The notes: a model not told the origin generated them from the letters alone. Shown: positions 17,401-25,690, counted from the stretch's first letter. The stretch: DNA of 40,263 bases from Fibrobacter sp. (GCA_024399015.1 JAKSIC010000028.1:1-40263); one strand, 5' to 3'. Program-made: numbers and translations.

Positions 17401-18324
17401 AGCACCCGGGAACGGAGAAATTGCAGTCGGGTGGTTATGGGTTTCCACCTTCATCAAGATGTCCACTTCTTCGTTGTGGAAGTCATACTTGTTGGTGCGG
17501 GGGTCAGCGTAGAAACGACCTGCGGTAGCACCCTTCATCACAGCAGCGTTATCCTTATAGGCGCTGAAGATGTTGGTGTTGTGCAATGCGTAAGTATTCT
17601 TGATCATCTGGAACAGGGACTTGTCCTGCTTGACACCGTCGATGGTCCATTCGGCACCGAACACCTTGTGGCGGCAATGTTCGGAGTTGGCCTGAGCGAA
17701 CATGTACAGTTCCACGTCGGTGGGATTGCGCTTGAGAGCGGTAAAGTTGTTGACCAAGTAGTCAATTTCGTCGGCGGAAAGAGCGAGGCCCATGGCCTTG
17801 TCAGCCTTCACCAGGGCTTCGCGGCCTTCGGTGAGCACCGGAATAATGTTCAGCGGACGAGGTTCTTCCTTGCTGAAGAGAACATCAAGAGATGCCTGGT
17901 CAGCGAACACAGCCTGAGTCATGCGGTCGTGAATCTTGGATTCGATGACCTTGCGAGCGTCTGCAGAAGCAGCACCGTCAAACTTCACGTAGTAGGCAAT
18001 AGCGCGTTCAATACGCTTGATAGCGGGAAGACCGCAAATGTGAGCGATATCGGTAGCCTTGGAGCTCCAAGGGCTGATGGTACCCGGACGGGGGCAAACC
18101 ACGAACATTTCACCTTCCAAAGCCTTAGCTTCACGCATGGGGCCGTAGTGGAGCACCTTTTCCAAGGTGGTCTTTTCATCTGCGGAGAGATCTGCGGACA
18201 GGTCCACCACATGGAGGAATTCAGCGTAGACGCTTGTGACGTTCAGGTTTTCTTTCTTGAAGTCAGCCAGAAGCTTCTGGAGACGGAAGTCCGACAGAGC
18301 CGGAGTACCACGAAGAATGAGCAT
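14449..18324 (-). CDS. purL: Phosphoribosylformylglycinamidine synthase, single-chain form
   Basis: Converts formylglycinamide ribonucleotide, ATP and glutamine to FGAM in purine synthesis. At 1291 aa it is the large proteobacterial-type PurL, with the PurS-like N-domain, two AIR-synthase-like synthetase halves and a C-terminal class I glutaminase fused in one chain. The glutaminase starts near residue 1036 ([14 protein letters not shown]); its triad is Cys1131 in GVCNGCQ with His1256 and Glu1258 in PHPE. The start [13 protein letters not shown] at 18324 matches the usual N-terminus and has AAGAGG 5-6 nt upstream; an open extension to 18354 is rejected. A hairpin directly 5' of the ribosome-binding site may be regulatory. 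Confidence 0.97.
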   Translation of the reverse strand: MLILRGTPALSDFRLQKLLADFKKENLNVTSVYAEFLHVVDLSADLSADEKTTLEKVLHYGPMREAKALEGEMFVVCPRPGTISPWSSKATDIAHICGLPAIKRIERAIAYYVKFDGAASADARKVIESKIHDRMTQAVFADQASLDVLFSKEEPRPLNIIPVLTEGREALVKADKAMGLALSADEIDYLVNNFTALKRNPTDVELYMFAQANSEHCRHKVFGAEWTIDGVKQDKSLFQMIKNTYALHNTNIFSAYKDNAAVMKGATAGRFYADPRTNKYDFHNEEVDILMKVETHNHPTAISPFPGAATGSGGEIRDEGATGKGSKPKAGLTGFSVSNLKLPGAVQPWEKDFGSPSRIASALDIMIDGPLGGAAFNNEYGRPNILGYFRTFEQEVSAEKGSEVRGYHKPIMLAGGLGNIKHDHIEKGHIDPGDHLVVLGGPAMLIGLGGGAASSVANGAGNESLDFASVQRENPEMERRCQEVIDRCWAMDEENPITFIHDVGAGGLSNAFPELVNDGGLGGKFELRNVPNDEPGMSPFEIWSNESQERYVIAVAGNKLDVFDAICKRERCPYAVVGEAIPEKHLTLTDKHFGSTPIDMPLEVLLGKPPRMIRNEKSQKRPLTSQVVPADASIKDIAHRVLANPTVADKTFLISIGDRSVTGMICRDQMVGPWQVPVADCAVTSATLDTYEGEVMSMGERAPIALISPAAAARMTVAESLTNMAAAYVPDMGRVNLSANWMATPNYEGDGADLYEAVKAIGMELCPELGITIPVGKDSMSMSTVWQDEKGSHRVTAPISLVISAFSPCADVRKTMTPQLIQNKETTLMLVDLARGKNRMGASIAAQVYNMLGNKAPDVDSAKELRAFFETIQKLNADGKIMAYHDKSDGGLYTTVTEMAFAGHVGVTLDVNALQGNVIDALFNEELGAVLQVANADVAAVKAAFAAAGLGDTVSEIGKLNDTYNLVIGDYAEGLSDLRAIWSDTTRRIAALRDNPACAESEYTLKLEQDDPGITPKVTFDLAASAKIIKDYSSRPKMAILREQGVNGELEMAAAFAKAGFESIDVHMTDILSGRVSLKDFNGLVACGGFSYGDVLGAGEGWAKSILFNPKARAEFEAYFNRKDTFTLGVCNGCQMVSNLKDLIPGAKHWPRFVQNLSERFEARYCSLKVEDTPAVLLKGMAGSVLPIAVAHGEGRAEFASRVAAEACLKTGLVALRYVDGKHEYTERYPLNPNGSPFAINGLCSEDGRALVMMPHPERVFRTCQYSWHPAEWGEDGPWMQLFRNGRIFVG

Positions 18325-18334
18325 TTTTACCTCT

Positions 18335-18353
18335 TGCCGGGGGTTAGCCGGCA
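18335..18353 (-). promoter_or_regulatory. Hairpin abutting the purL ribosome-binding site
   Basis: TGCCGG (18335-18340) pairs with CCGGCA (18348-18353) around a 7-nt loop, immediately 5' of the AAGAGG ribosome-binding site. It could insulate or regulate translation of purL. A Fibrobacter cis-regulatory RNA candidate upstream of purF (Fibro-purF) is known, but I cannot tell whether this is related. Confidence 0.4.
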
Positions 18354-18395
18354 CCTTGTGTTATTTAAAATTTTACGAGGGGAAAGATAGTAAAT

Positions 18396-18430
18396 AGTGG
18401 TTAGTGGTTAGTAGTTAGTGGCTAGTGATT
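18396..18430. repeat. Heptamer tandem array, AGTGGTT type, upstream of purL
   Basis: Five 7-bp units: AGTGGTT, AGTGGTT, AGTAGTT, AGTGGCT, AGTGATT. This is the same family as at 1665 and 31790. It lies 72 bp upstream of the purL start codon. Confidence 0.88.
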
Positions 18431-18447
18431 AGCAGGTGAAGAAATGC

Positions 18448-18479
18448 AAAAAATCCCCGCATTTCTGCGAGGATTTTTT
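18448..18479. terminator. Terminator of the membrane-anchored protein pair
   Basis: A hairpin of about 14 bp with a TTTC loop (18448-18461 with 18466-18479), A-rich on one side and T-rich on the other. It ends the minus-strand operon at 18523-19641. Confidence 0.87.
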
Positions 18480-18522
18480 ATAAGTCTTTGAGAATCAAAG
18501 AGTTAGCTTGAGGCAAAGCGGA

Positions 18523-19071
18523 TTAGCGCTTCTTACCCTTCTTGCCCTTCTTACCCTTGGCAGCCTTCTTGGGAGCAGGTGCCGGAGCTTCTTCAACTTC
18601 TTCTTCCTCTTCTTCTTCGTCAGCTTCAACACCCGGAGTACCGAGGAGTGCGCTTACGTTCACAGAGGTAAGGCCAGCGAGAGACTTAACGCCAGTCTTC
18701 TTATCTTCTTCAACCTTTGCAAAGTTGGAGATGATGTAGTAGTTGGAGGTAGCTTCAAACTTACGGGTCTTGTTAGCAATGCTCATGGTACCCTTGGTAG
18801 ACGGGAAGAGCTTTGCTTCGAGACGAGCCTGGTCCTGGGAGGACTTTACAGTCTGGAGAACTTCCATAGCCAAGTTCCAAACGGACTTGTTGGTTTCAAT
18901 GGAGTTGTTCACGTATTCCACCACCTGGGAGCCGCTCTTATAGGACTTTTCGGTGGTCTTGGTGTAATGTTCGGTTGCCTGGGAAACGTAGCCACCCTTC
19001 TGCATAAGGAGGGTAACCAACAAAAGAACAACCACAGCTGCCAAAGCAATAGAAATAGTTTTTACGTTCAT
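18523..19071 (-). CDS. Membrane-anchored protein with acidic stretch and Lys/Gly tail (unknown function)
   Basis: A 182-aa protein with one N-terminal membrane segment (about residues 5-23: ISIALAAVVVLLLVTLLM) followed by KGGY, a helical middle region, an acidic run of Glu (about 150-160), an Ala/Pro linker and a basic tail (KKAAKGKKGKKGKKR). The ATG at 19071 has AGAGG 8 nt upstream; a TTG at 19077 is less likely. It is the second gene of a two-gene operon with 19084-19641, whose product has the same layout up to KGGY, suggesting an ancient duplication. No family recognised. The acidic-then-basic ending recalls the Lys tail of the protein at 13154-14218. Confidence 0.65.
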   Translation of the reverse strand: MNVKTISIALAAVVVLLLVTLLMQKGGYVSQATEHYTKTTEKSYKSGSQVVEYVNNSIETNKSVWNLAMEVLQTVKSSQDQARLEAKLFPSTKGTMSIANKTRKFEATSNYYIISNFAKVEEDKKTGVKSLAGLTSVNVSALLGTPGVEADEEEEEEEVEEAPAPAPKKAAKGKKGKKGKKR

Positions 19072-19083
19072 GGTCAATACCTC

Positions 19084-19641
19084 TTATTCGAAGCGGAATG
19101 CTGCGGGAGCTTCCAGTTTAAAGTTGTCAGCCATGTTGTAAGCAGCCAGAGCCTTGTAGTCAACGTCCTTCAGCTTGCCCTTGGCAAAGGTAAAGGTCAC
19201 GACGCAGTTCTTACCGCAAGCAACTTCCTTCACGCCGCCTTCGTTCTTGAGAACGAGCTTTTCAGCAAGGCCAGCCTTTTCATGAATGCTGTTCTGTGCC
19301 TGAGGAGGAATACCTGCAGCGGTGTACATGTAGGAAACCTGGTTGAAACGAGCGTCCTTGTCGGCTTCAATAGCCTGAGCAGCGGCATCGAAAGACTTTT
19401 CAGTCTTGTCGCCGGTCAAAGTAGCGTTCACAAGTTTCCAAGCCATGCCGTACTGATCCACGGACTTCCACTGTTCCTGGAGAACGGTGTTGTTCTGGTT
19501 GAGGTAAGCGTCCAGCTGTTCGCTAACAGACTTCTTGGCCTGTTCTTCGTAGCCGCCCTTGAGGATCATCATCAGCACAAAGAGGCCAACAATAAGCACG
19601 ATGTCTGCGATGAGCAGAATTTTGAACTTTTTATTATTCAT
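19084..19641 (-). CDS. Membrane-anchored protein, partner of the preceding gene (unknown function)
   Basis: A 185-aa protein with one N-terminal membrane segment (about residues 8-27: ILLIADIVLIVGLFVLMMIL) followed by KGGYEEQAKKSV and a mostly helical, Gln/Lys-rich exported domain. A Cys pair (ACGKNC, about 141-146) could form a disulfide. The ATG at 19641 has AAGGG upstream. The stop is 12 bp before the next start, so the two genes are almost certainly one operon. It shares the TM plus KGGY layout with its neighbour. No family recognised. Confidence 0.65.
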   Translation of the reverse strand: MNNKKFKILLIADIVLIVGLFVLMMILKGGYEEQAKKSVSEQLDAYLNQNNTVLQEQWKSVDQYGMAWKLVNATLTGDKTEKSFDAAAQAIEADKDARFNQVSYMYTAAGIPPQAQNSIHEKAGLAEKLVLKNEGGVKEVACGKNCVVTFTFAKGKLKDVDYKALAAYNMADNFKLEAPAAFRFE

Positions 19642-19751
19642 AGTATCCCTTTTTAGGTTTTTGCAAACTTGAATTTAATTCCTTATTTGTAAAATGCAAG
19701 CAAAAAAATATAAAACAACCCCGAAATTACGACAAAAACGGGGCATTTTGT

Positions 19752-19764
19752 TATATTCCTGCCC
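19752..19764 (+). promoter_or_regulatory. -10 hexamer 7 nt before the ATG (likely leaderless start)
   Basis: TATATT at 19752-19757 is followed by seven bases and then ATG at 19765, with no Shine-Dalgarno sequence. Confidence 0.5.
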
Positions 19765-20307
19765 ATGAGCGATAAACTTCCGTCCCAAATTATTTTTGAA
19801 AACCTCAAGGAACTGATGCGAGCCAAGAACACGGCCCACGAGTCCATATTCAAGTTCCACTGGAAAAAAATGTGGCCCTTCAACCTCATTTGGCCCCAGG
19901 TGGACTATGTCCGCATTGTACGCCTGATGGAAGAAATCCGCAAGAACATCATCAACCAGAAGAATCTTGTGGCCCAGGCCAAACCCAAGGCAAAGCCTTT
20001 CGAAAAGACCTTCCTGGACGCAGCCCCCGCCTACCTGGACGCCATGAGCGCCTCCTGCAAGAGCTTGGCCGACGCCGCCCAATGGAAGCAGGACATGCTG
20101 GAAAAGAAAATTCACAAGGATGTGAAGTTCAAGCGTGATGTTTCTGACTGGGCACGCATTCTTAAGGAATACGAAGACGCCCAGGGCAACCTGACCCGCG
20201 CAGGAGCCATCGTCAGCATCGGCTGGAACGAATTTGTGGCCGCAGGCGCCTTTGTGGAACCCGCACCGGCAGAAACTGCCGAAGCTAGCTCCGACGCTGC
20301 AAAATAG
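19765..20307 (+). CDS. Hypothetical helical cytoplasmic protein
   Basis: A 180-aa protein with no signal peptide or membrane segment, rich in Lys, Ala and Glu and predicted mostly alpha-helical. A Trp/Pro-rich patch (FHWKKMWPFNLIWPQVDY, about residues 31-48) and a short Ala/Glu/Pro C-terminal tail are its only marked features. I recognise no family. The gene diverges from the membrane-protein pair and is likely leaderless. Its 3' end overlaps the 3' end of the convergent glycosyltransferase gene by 23 bp, with no terminator between them. Confidence 0.65.
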   Translation: MSDKLPSQIIFENLKELMRAKNTAHESIFKFHWKKMWPFNLIWPQVDYVRIVRLMEEIRKNIINQKNLVAQAKPKAKPFEKTFLDAAPAYLDAMSASCKSLADAAQWKQDMLEKKIHKDVKFKRDVSDWARILKEYEDAQGNLTRAGAIVSIGWNEFVAAGAFVEPAPAETAEASSDAAK

Positions 20308-21049
20308 CCTTCAGCAAGTTAAAGCGCCAGCGGATACGTTGGCAAGAACTTGCAACCTTTTTATTGTCACCAGCGAACAAGTTGGTGGCATTACTTTTAT
20401 GCACACGATAGCTGATCAGTTTTTCAGGAACGGCCACTACCCCATTCTTTCGTTCGGCGAGAACCCCAAGCCACTGGTCATGCATAGGGAGATTTTTCGG
20501 GAAGGGCAAAGCCATTTCCAGCAGTTCGCGACGGAAGGCCAAACAGCAACCGGTAAAAGTATTTCTAAGCCAGTTGGCAAAGACTCCTGGCTTATAAGGG
20601 CGAGCAGTCCACATGGATTCACCGATGACCTTGCCTTCACCATTAATCACCTTGGAATCATGAACCGCAAGCAATGGGGCATTGGCTGCAAACGTTGCGC
20701 CGTCAAAGCCCAAGGCTTCTAGCATCTTGTCAACTTTTTTAGGGAGCCAGACATCATCCTGATCCGCAAGGAAAATGACATCGCCGGAGGCAGCCTGCAG
20801 AGCACGCTCAAAATTATACACCGGCCCCAAATGATTTCCCTGAGGCAACACATTTACACGTAAATCACCTAAGTCGCGGATTATATCCAATGTATCATCG
20901 GAAGAACCATCATCCGCGATAATGACTTCGGCACACTTTTCTCCAGCAACAGCCATAGGCAACTGAGAAAGAATGCTTTCCAGCTGTTCACGGACAAAAC
21001 GTCCTCCATTATAAGTTGCCATGCAAACGGAGATTTTCATACGGAACAT
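20285..21049 (-). CDS. Family 2 glycosyltransferase
   Basis: A GT-A fold inverting transferase acting on an NDP-sugar at the inner membrane face. Seen: N-terminal SVCMATYNGGRFVREQLESIL, the nucleotide-binding IIADDGSSDDT (about residues 44-54), the DXD-like LADQDDVWLP (about 95-104) and a downstream NWLRNTFTGCCLAFRRE segment, resembling rhamnosyl- and related transferases. At 254 aa it is complete. The ATG at 21049 shares one base with the TAA of the preceding gene (TAATG), implying translational coupling; an internal ATG at 21040 is the alternative. It is the last gene of the four-gene glycan operon. Confidence 0.9.
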   Translation of the reverse strand: MFRMKISVCMATYNGGRFVREQLESILSQLPMAVAGEKCAEVIIADDGSSDDTLDIIRDLGDLRVNVLPQGNHLGPVYNFERALQAASGDVIFLADQDDVWLPKKVDKMLEALGFDGATFAANAPLLAVHDSKVINGEGKVIGESMWTARPYKPGVFANWLRNTFTGCCLAFRRELLEMALPFPKNLPMHDQWLGVLAERKNGVVAVPEKLISYRVHKSNATNLFAGDNKKVASSCQRIRWRFNLLKAILQRRS

Positions 21050-21984
21050 TATGATTTACGTTTCATAAACGAAAGCAAGGTATTCAAGCGTTTCGGTAAG
21101 AGCAGCTTCAAGCTTCTAGCCCAGAAGTAGGTCGAGCAAGAAGCCAGTTCCGGCAAACGCTTCAAGGCTTCACCCTTATCGCAATTGGTAAGGGCGGAGA
21201 AGTAACGAGTCTTCATCAAGTTCCTTGCTTTTTTGTAAAGCGGATGGTCCTTATAGCAAGCCAAGGTGTCCAAAATGTTCTTGTAAAGGAAGTTGACATT
21301 TTCCACGGTATTTGCTGCAGACAAATTGTTTCCGTGAATACGGTAATGACAGCAATCCGTTGCAATTACCGGCAGCGGGGAACACTTGTGCAAAAGACGC
21401 AAAATCATGGGAAGATCTTCCTGACCGATATTCGGATCGAACCCGCCCATTTCCTTAAAGATTTCCAGATTCAGCATTTCAGAGCAACCGTGAACTTCAC
21501 GAGCACCAAGGAAAATCTGTTCAAAGGTTATCTGAGGAATAGACTGCAAATAACGGGGATCGAAATTTTCGGCAACATTTCCGTCAGCATCCATCTGTTT
21601 AATTTGTCCAAAGCAGGCAATATACTGTGGATGCTTTTCAAGGTAAGCACTCTGTTCTGCCAAACGTCCCGGCGGCATAATATCATCAGAAGCGAACGTG
21701 CAGAAATACTTGCCCTGGGCCATGTCGAGAAGTTCATTCAATGTGGCCACGACACCTTTATTTTCACGATGCCTGTAGGTGAAGTTCAATTCCTTGGACA
21801 GGGCTTCCAAAATCTGGGGTGATGAATCTTTACTGCCGTCGTCTATGACAATCAGTTCAAATTTCACACCTTCTTGAGCCATGATGGATCGAACCGCGGC
21901 TTCTACATATTTTTCATGATTGTAGCTCGCCAGCAGCACAGAGACCACAGGTTCTACGACATTACTGGTTATTGAACATTCCAC
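21049..21984 (-). CDS. Family 2 glycosyltransferase
   Basis: 311 aa. Typical GT2 pattern: VSVLLASYNHEKYVEAAVRSI, LIVIDDGSKDSS and the metal-binding FASDDIMPP, followed by the acceptor-side QEDLPMILRL motif. It starts with GTG at 21984, supported by a strong AAGGAGG 5 nt upstream. The start overlaps the end of the flippase gene by 16 bp, and its stop overlaps the next start. It probably adds one sugar of the repeat unit on an undecaprenyl carrier; donor and acceptor are unknown. Confidence 0.9.
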   Translation of the reverse strand: MECSITSNVVEPVVSVLLASYNHEKYVEAAVRSIMAQEGVKFELIVIDDGSKDSSPQILEALSKELNFTYRHRENKGVVATLNELLDMAQGKYFCTFASDDIMPPGRLAEQSAYLEKHPQYIACFGQIKQMDADGNVAENFDPRYLQSIPQITFEQIFLGAREVHGCSEMLNLEIFKEMGGFDPNIGQEDLPMILRLLHKCSPLPVIATDCCHYRIHGNNLSAANTVENVNFLYKNILDTLACYKDHPLYKKARNLMKTRYFSALTNCDKGEALKRLPELASCSTYFWARSLKLLLPKRLNTLLSFMKRKS

Positions 21985-23222
21985 TTGAGCCTCCTTACCA
22001 CAATAAAGAGAACCACAAAATAAAGGAAGTTTTCAATAGCATAGGCAAGCATAGGACCATTAAATTCAACAAAACGCATCAACACCAATGAACTCACCGT
22101 CAAGAAAATTTCGGAACAAGTTTCAACAATCAAAAAGGACTTCGTTTCACTGCGGGCAATAAGCACCAAAGCCAAGGCATAGCCTCCGGCTCTAAAGAAA
22201 TCGCCAACCAGTTGCAACGGCAAGTAATCCGCCGCACCTAAATAGGCCTTGGAAAACAGAACCTGAACCAAAATATCTCTTCCGAAATACAGGGCGAGAA
22301 CCGTAACCAGCGAAATACCCATCACGCGAAGAAGCAACGGGTTGAACAATTTCAAGAAATCCTGCTTGGTAAGTTTTGCAGAAACCTTCGGCAAAATGAT
22401 AACTGTCAAAATAGCGGACATCATCATAAAGATGAAGTCGGAAACCTTCCAGACGCTTTGCCAAATTCCTGCGGCATCGGCACCAAAGTTTTCGCTGACA
22501 GAAGTTCGGATAACAGTGAGAGCTATCGGTGTAAGCACCATGGGTACAAGTCCCATCAATGCATAGGGATACCACGGACCGCGATAATCCGCCACTGTTT
22601 TCCAAATTTGCTTAACGCTAAAACCAGCACGAGCGGCAATCTGTGCTGCAAAGACTCCTGCAACCACCGACTGTGTTGCAATGATTGACAATACCGACAG
22701 GCGACCCGTGTAAAGGAAGAACGCCACCCACAGCACCTGCCAAATGGAGGACACCATATTTATCAGGGCCCAGTTGCGGTTCTTGCCCATCCCGTTCATC
22801 ACGGCGGCACAGATGGTCACAATGTTAGAAGCCAGAATACCAGGCATCGCGAAAAGAATGGCAGCCTGAACCAAGCGGGGATTCATTCCCGGGAACAGGG
22901 ATTCCAACGGAGCCATGACGCAAAACAGAATTGCGGCAATGCAAGTGAAAATCGTGGCAAAAGTTGTAAGGCGAGTACCGCCATGCCAAATGCCAAGCAA
23001 ATTATTTTGATCATCCTTGTTCTGGGCAGTCAGCGAAGTCCATCCATTCTGGAGAGCCAAACTGGAAGTGGCTTGACCAATGGACATCAAGTTCAAGAAC
23101 TGGCCTACACAAGCAAATGCGGCTGGAGGCAGAAAAATTGCCAAAAGTTTATTGATGGCAAAAGCACGCAGGGCATTAAATGCCGTTACCGCCCCGGAAC
23201 CAAGAAAACTTTTCATGAACAT
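21969..23222 (-). CDS. Wzx-like polysaccharide flippase (O-antigen translocase)
   Basis: A 417-aa integral membrane protein with about 12 hydrophobic segments and the MATE/MOP-superfamily layout of lipid-linked oligosaccharide flippases (GSGAVTAFNALRAFAINKLLAIFLPP at the N-terminus, as in WzxE-like O-antigen translocases). It would move the undecaprenyl-linked repeat unit across the inner membrane. The ATG at 23222 overlaps the TGA of the aminotransferase gene (TGATG). The family is clear; the substrate glycan is inferred from the neighbours. Confidence 0.88.
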   Translation of the reverse strand: MFMKSFLGSGAVTAFNALRAFAINKLLAIFLPPAAFACVGQFLNLMSIGQATSSLALQNGWTSLTAQNKDDQNNLLGIWHGGTRLTTFATIFTCIAAILFCVMAPLESLFPGMNPRLVQAAILFAMPGILASNIVTICAAVMNGMGKNRNWALINMVSSIWQVLWVAFFLYTGRLSVLSIIATQSVVAGVFAAQIAARAGFSVKQIWKTVADYRGPWYPYALMGLVPMVLTPIALTVIRTSVSENFGADAAGIWQSVWKVSDFIFMMMSAILTVIILPKVSAKLTKQDFLKLFNPLLLRVMGISLVTVLALYFGRDILVQVLFSKAYLGAADYLPLQLVGDFFRAGGYALALVLIARSETKSFLIVETCSEIFLTVSSLVLMRFVEFNGPMLAYAIENFLYFVVLFIVVRRLKWNVQ

Positions 23223-24484
23223 CAGCAATCCACCTTGAATCTATTGACTGCATCAATCACGGACTGAATTTCATCATCACTCATAAAAGGATGGAGAGGC
23301 AAGCTCAATTCTTCACGGGCTAACTTTTCTGCCTTCGGGTAGCTTACAGAACCATACTGGTCCACAAACGCCTTTTGCAGATGAGGCGGTGTGGGATAAT
23401 GAATCAATGTTTCAATCCCGAGGGAAGCTAAATGTTTCTGAAGTTCATCGCGACAGCTGGAGCCATCGGCGGTTTTGCAGTTCGAACCGTCGGCAAAACC
23501 ACAATGCACGGGGAAAATGTGCCAGACGTTGTTCGTCAGCGAATTTGCGGCGGACGAACCTGCGGCGGAATCAACGTCCTGTGCGTCAACCAAGGAAACC
23601 GCAGGCTTCGGCAGGCGAACCAAGGGATTCTTGATTTCTGCAAGATAGCGCTTGGCAATTTCGTTACGGCGAGCGTTGTCTGCATCAAGATGCGGAAGCT
23701 TCACCGAAAGAACGGCAGCCTGCATTTCATCCAGGCGGGAATTTTCGCCTACATATTCGTGAACATACTTCTGTTCTGAACCATAATTAGCAAGCATTCG
23801 GACAACGCGAGCCAGAGCCTCGTCAGAGGTAACTACAGCACCGGCATCACCAAGAGCACCCAGGTTCTTGCCAGGATAGAAACTGAAACCTGCAGCATCG
23901 CCCAGATTTCCAGCGCGGCACACCTTTTGAGAGCCGTCTGCGCCAGGCATATTCATGGAAGCACCATGAGCCTGGGCGGCATCTTCCAGCAAAAGCAAAT
24001 GACGGTCTTCAGCGTAAGCCCTCAAACGGTCCATGGGGCAAAGGCGTCCATACAAATGAACCGCCAAAACAGCCTTTACACGAATTCGGCTAAACTGGGC
24101 ATGAATCACCGCACGTTCCACGGAACCCAAAGTCAAGACACAAGATTCTTCATCAGGTTCAGCCGGGAACGGTACAAGTCCTGCAGCCTTCACCGCAAGC
24201 CATGTGGCAATAAACGTATTGCTGGGCACAATGACACCGTCGCCCGGTTCCAAGCGACCCAGTTCCATATAGCCCTTCAAAATCAAAGAAAGAGCCTCAA
24301 GACCATTCCCCACCCCGACACAGAATTTGGAGCCACAATATTCAGCGAAGGAAGCCTCAAACTTACGGCATTCTTCTCCTCGAATAAACCAGCCGGATTC
24401 CACCACGCGAGAAGTCGCCTGCTGCAGTTCCTGCCCATAGGATTCCACAACTCGTTTCAAAGGATAATAGGGAACTTGAATCAT
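23222..24484 (-). CDS. DegT/DnrJ/EryC1-family sugar aminotransferase, FdtB-like
   Basis: A PLP-dependent aminotransferase that probably aminates a dTDP-3-oxo-6-deoxyhexose at C3. Seen: VGVGNGLEALSLIL, VPSNTFIATWLA, the PLP-binding EDAAQAHGA (Asp168), and the Schiff-base Lys206 in FYPGKNLGALGD. At 420 aa it is about 50 aa longer than typical FdtB/QdtB, owing to low-complexity insertions near residues 178-188, 297-318 and 328-344, with repeated ADGS units, between otherwise normal motifs (NVWHIFPV, RDELQKHL). It heads the operon. No Shine-Dalgarno; TACTTT lies 7 nt before the ATG. With the FdtA-like gene at 25691 it suggests a 3-amino-3,6-dideoxyhexose pathway. Confidence 0.88.
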   Translation of the reverse strand: MIQVPYYPLKRVVESYGQELQQATSRVVESGWFIRGEECRKFEASFAEYCGSKFCVGVGNGLEALSLILKGYMELGRLEPGDGVIVPSNTFIATWLAVKAAGLVPFPAEPDEESCVLTLGSVERAVIHAQFSRIRVKAVLAVHLYGRLCPMDRLRAYAEDRHLLLLEDAAQAHGASMNMPGADGSQKVCRAGNLGDAAGFSFYPGKNLGALGDAGAVVTSDEALARVVRMLANYGSEQKYVHEYVGENSRLDEMQAAVLSVKLPHLDADNARRNEIAKRYLAEIKNPLVRLPKPAVSLVDAQDVDSAAGSSAANSLTNNVWHIFPVHCGFADGSNCKTADGSSCRDELQKHLASLGIETLIHYPTPPHLQKAFVDQYGSVSYPKAEKLAREELSLPLHPFMSDDEIQSVIDAVNRFKVDC

Positions 24485-24497
24485 GGTGTTTAAAGTA
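24485..24497 (-). promoter_or_regulatory. -10 hexamer 7 nt before the aminotransferase ATG
   Basis: On the minus strand TACTTT (24497-24492) is followed by seven bases and the ATG at 24484, with no Shine-Dalgarno. This is the likely leaderless start of the glycan operon. Confidence 0.45.
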
Positions 24498-24579
24498 GAA
24501 AATATCCATTTTTCAAAAGCGCAAAAACGTCAATTATTTGATAAAACTGCTGTTTTGCAGGATGAATGATTACTAATTT

Positions 24580-25569
24580 ATGGTTATGTACGAAATTTTG
24601 CCCTACACCAAGGAATTGGACAGTCGCATCGACCGTTTTGTGAACCAGGAATCCGTCAACGGAACATTCCTGCAGACAAGACGATTCTTGAACTATCATC
24701 CTGAAGGACGATTCAACGACGCCAGTTTCGCATTGCAAAAAAGCGGAATCATCGCAGCCTATTTTCCCGGTGTAAAAATTGCTGGCAACGCAGGTGAAAA
24801 GCCCGCTTTCATTTCCCACGCAGGATCCACTTTTGGCGGACCCCTCATGGGCAAACCATTTTACAACGGTGCAAAAATTCAGGAAGTCCTTTCCGAAGCC
24901 GACGCATACTTGGCACAGAATTTTTCTGAAGTTCGTCTTAAAATGACACCGGCTCTTTTCTCTGAAGAAAGTCCCGACCTGCTTGAATATATTTTGGAAC
25001 ATCTTGGCTACCAGCGCCACACAGAACTGAGCTGCAGCACGCCCATTAAGAAAAGCGAAGACCCCCTGGAACTTTGCGACGCGAAGCACCGTCATCAATT
25101 TGCAGCCAGCGAGAATTACAAGCTCACTTACCGTGAGCTGGAAAGCGAAGAAGATTTCTCCACATTCTACAAGTTCCTTGAAATTTCCAAGGCCAAACAC
25201 CAGACCAAACCCGTTCACTCCTTGGCAGAACTTTTGGATTTGAAGAAGCGGATCAAGAAGAACATTCGATTCAAGAGCCTTTGGCTGGACGACCGCTACG
25301 TCTGCGGTATGATGCAGTTCCTGTTTCCGAAAACAGGTGTGGTTCACGACCAGTATATTTCTGCAGACGAAAGTTTTGAATTGTTCCATCACACCACGGC
25401 AATGCACGTGTACGCCATGCGCGAAGCCGCCGAAGAAGGCTACACTAATTTTTCCTGGGGAATTTCCACCGAAGAACACGGCGACATTCTCAACGAAAAC
25501 CTCTATCGATTCAAGGAAGCCTTTGGCGCAAAGCCCTGCGTCAATGTCACCTTCACCAAGAAATTCTAA
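24580..25569 (+). CDS. GNAT/FemAB-like acyltransferase
   Basis: A 329-aa protein with a two-lobed GNAT layout like FemAB and related N-acyltransferases: an N-terminal lobe with FLQTRRFLNYHPEGRF, then a second lobe (about residues 185-329) with a helical arm and the C-terminal HVYAMREAAEEGYTNFSWGIS, typical of a GNAT core. Lying between FdtA- and FdtB-like genes, it could acylate the 3-amino sugar (an FdtC-like role), but FdtC is usually a hexapeptide-repeat enzyme, so this is a guess. Two in-frame ATGs occur (24580 and 24586); TAATTT 6 nt before the second favours a leaderless start there. Confidence 0.7.
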   Translation: MVMYEILPYTKELDSRIDRFVNQESVNGTFLQTRRFLNYHPEGRFNDASFALQKSGIIAAYFPGVKIAGNAGEKPAFISHAGSTFGGPLMGKPFYNGAKIQEVLSEADAYLAQNFSEVRLKMTPALFSEESPDLLEYILEHLGYQRHTELSCSTPIKKSEDPLELCDAKHRHQFAASENYKLTYRELESEEDFSTFYKFLEISKAKHQTKPVHSLAELLDLKKRIKKNIRFKSLWLDDRYVCGMMQFLFPKTGVVHDQYISADESFELFHHTTAMHVYAMREAAEEGYTNFSWGISTEEHGDILNENLYRFKEAFGAKPCVNVTFTKKF

Positions 25570-25690
25570 AGGGGTGCCCCCCCCCTTTGCATCTTGCAAT
25601 CAAAAAAAAGTGGGTGCGAAGTCACCCATCGGCCAGGCTTTTGCGAAGCAAACGCCGGCGGGGTTCCAAGGGGGTGTACCCCCTTGCGCC
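25568..25690. repeat. Hairpin-dense intergenic element, probable dispersed repeat
   Basis: Four hairpins in 120 bp: 25568-25588 (AAAGGGG/CCCCTTT), 25611-25628 (TGGGTG/CACCCA), 25640-25652 (TTTGC/GCAAA) and 25668-25685 (AAGGGGG, TGTA loop, CCCCCTT). The two end hairpins have similar sequences, as in REP/BIME- or MITE-like elements. It fills the space between convergent genes and may also act as a terminator. Confidence 0.55.

Noticed and set aside
14518-18390. A 1290-codon open frame on the plus strand opposite purL
   Set aside because: It is exactly codon-aligned with purL on the other strand. Stops in that frame would need TTA, CTA or TCA codons in purL, which the biased codon use avoids. 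No family similarity is visible in its product.
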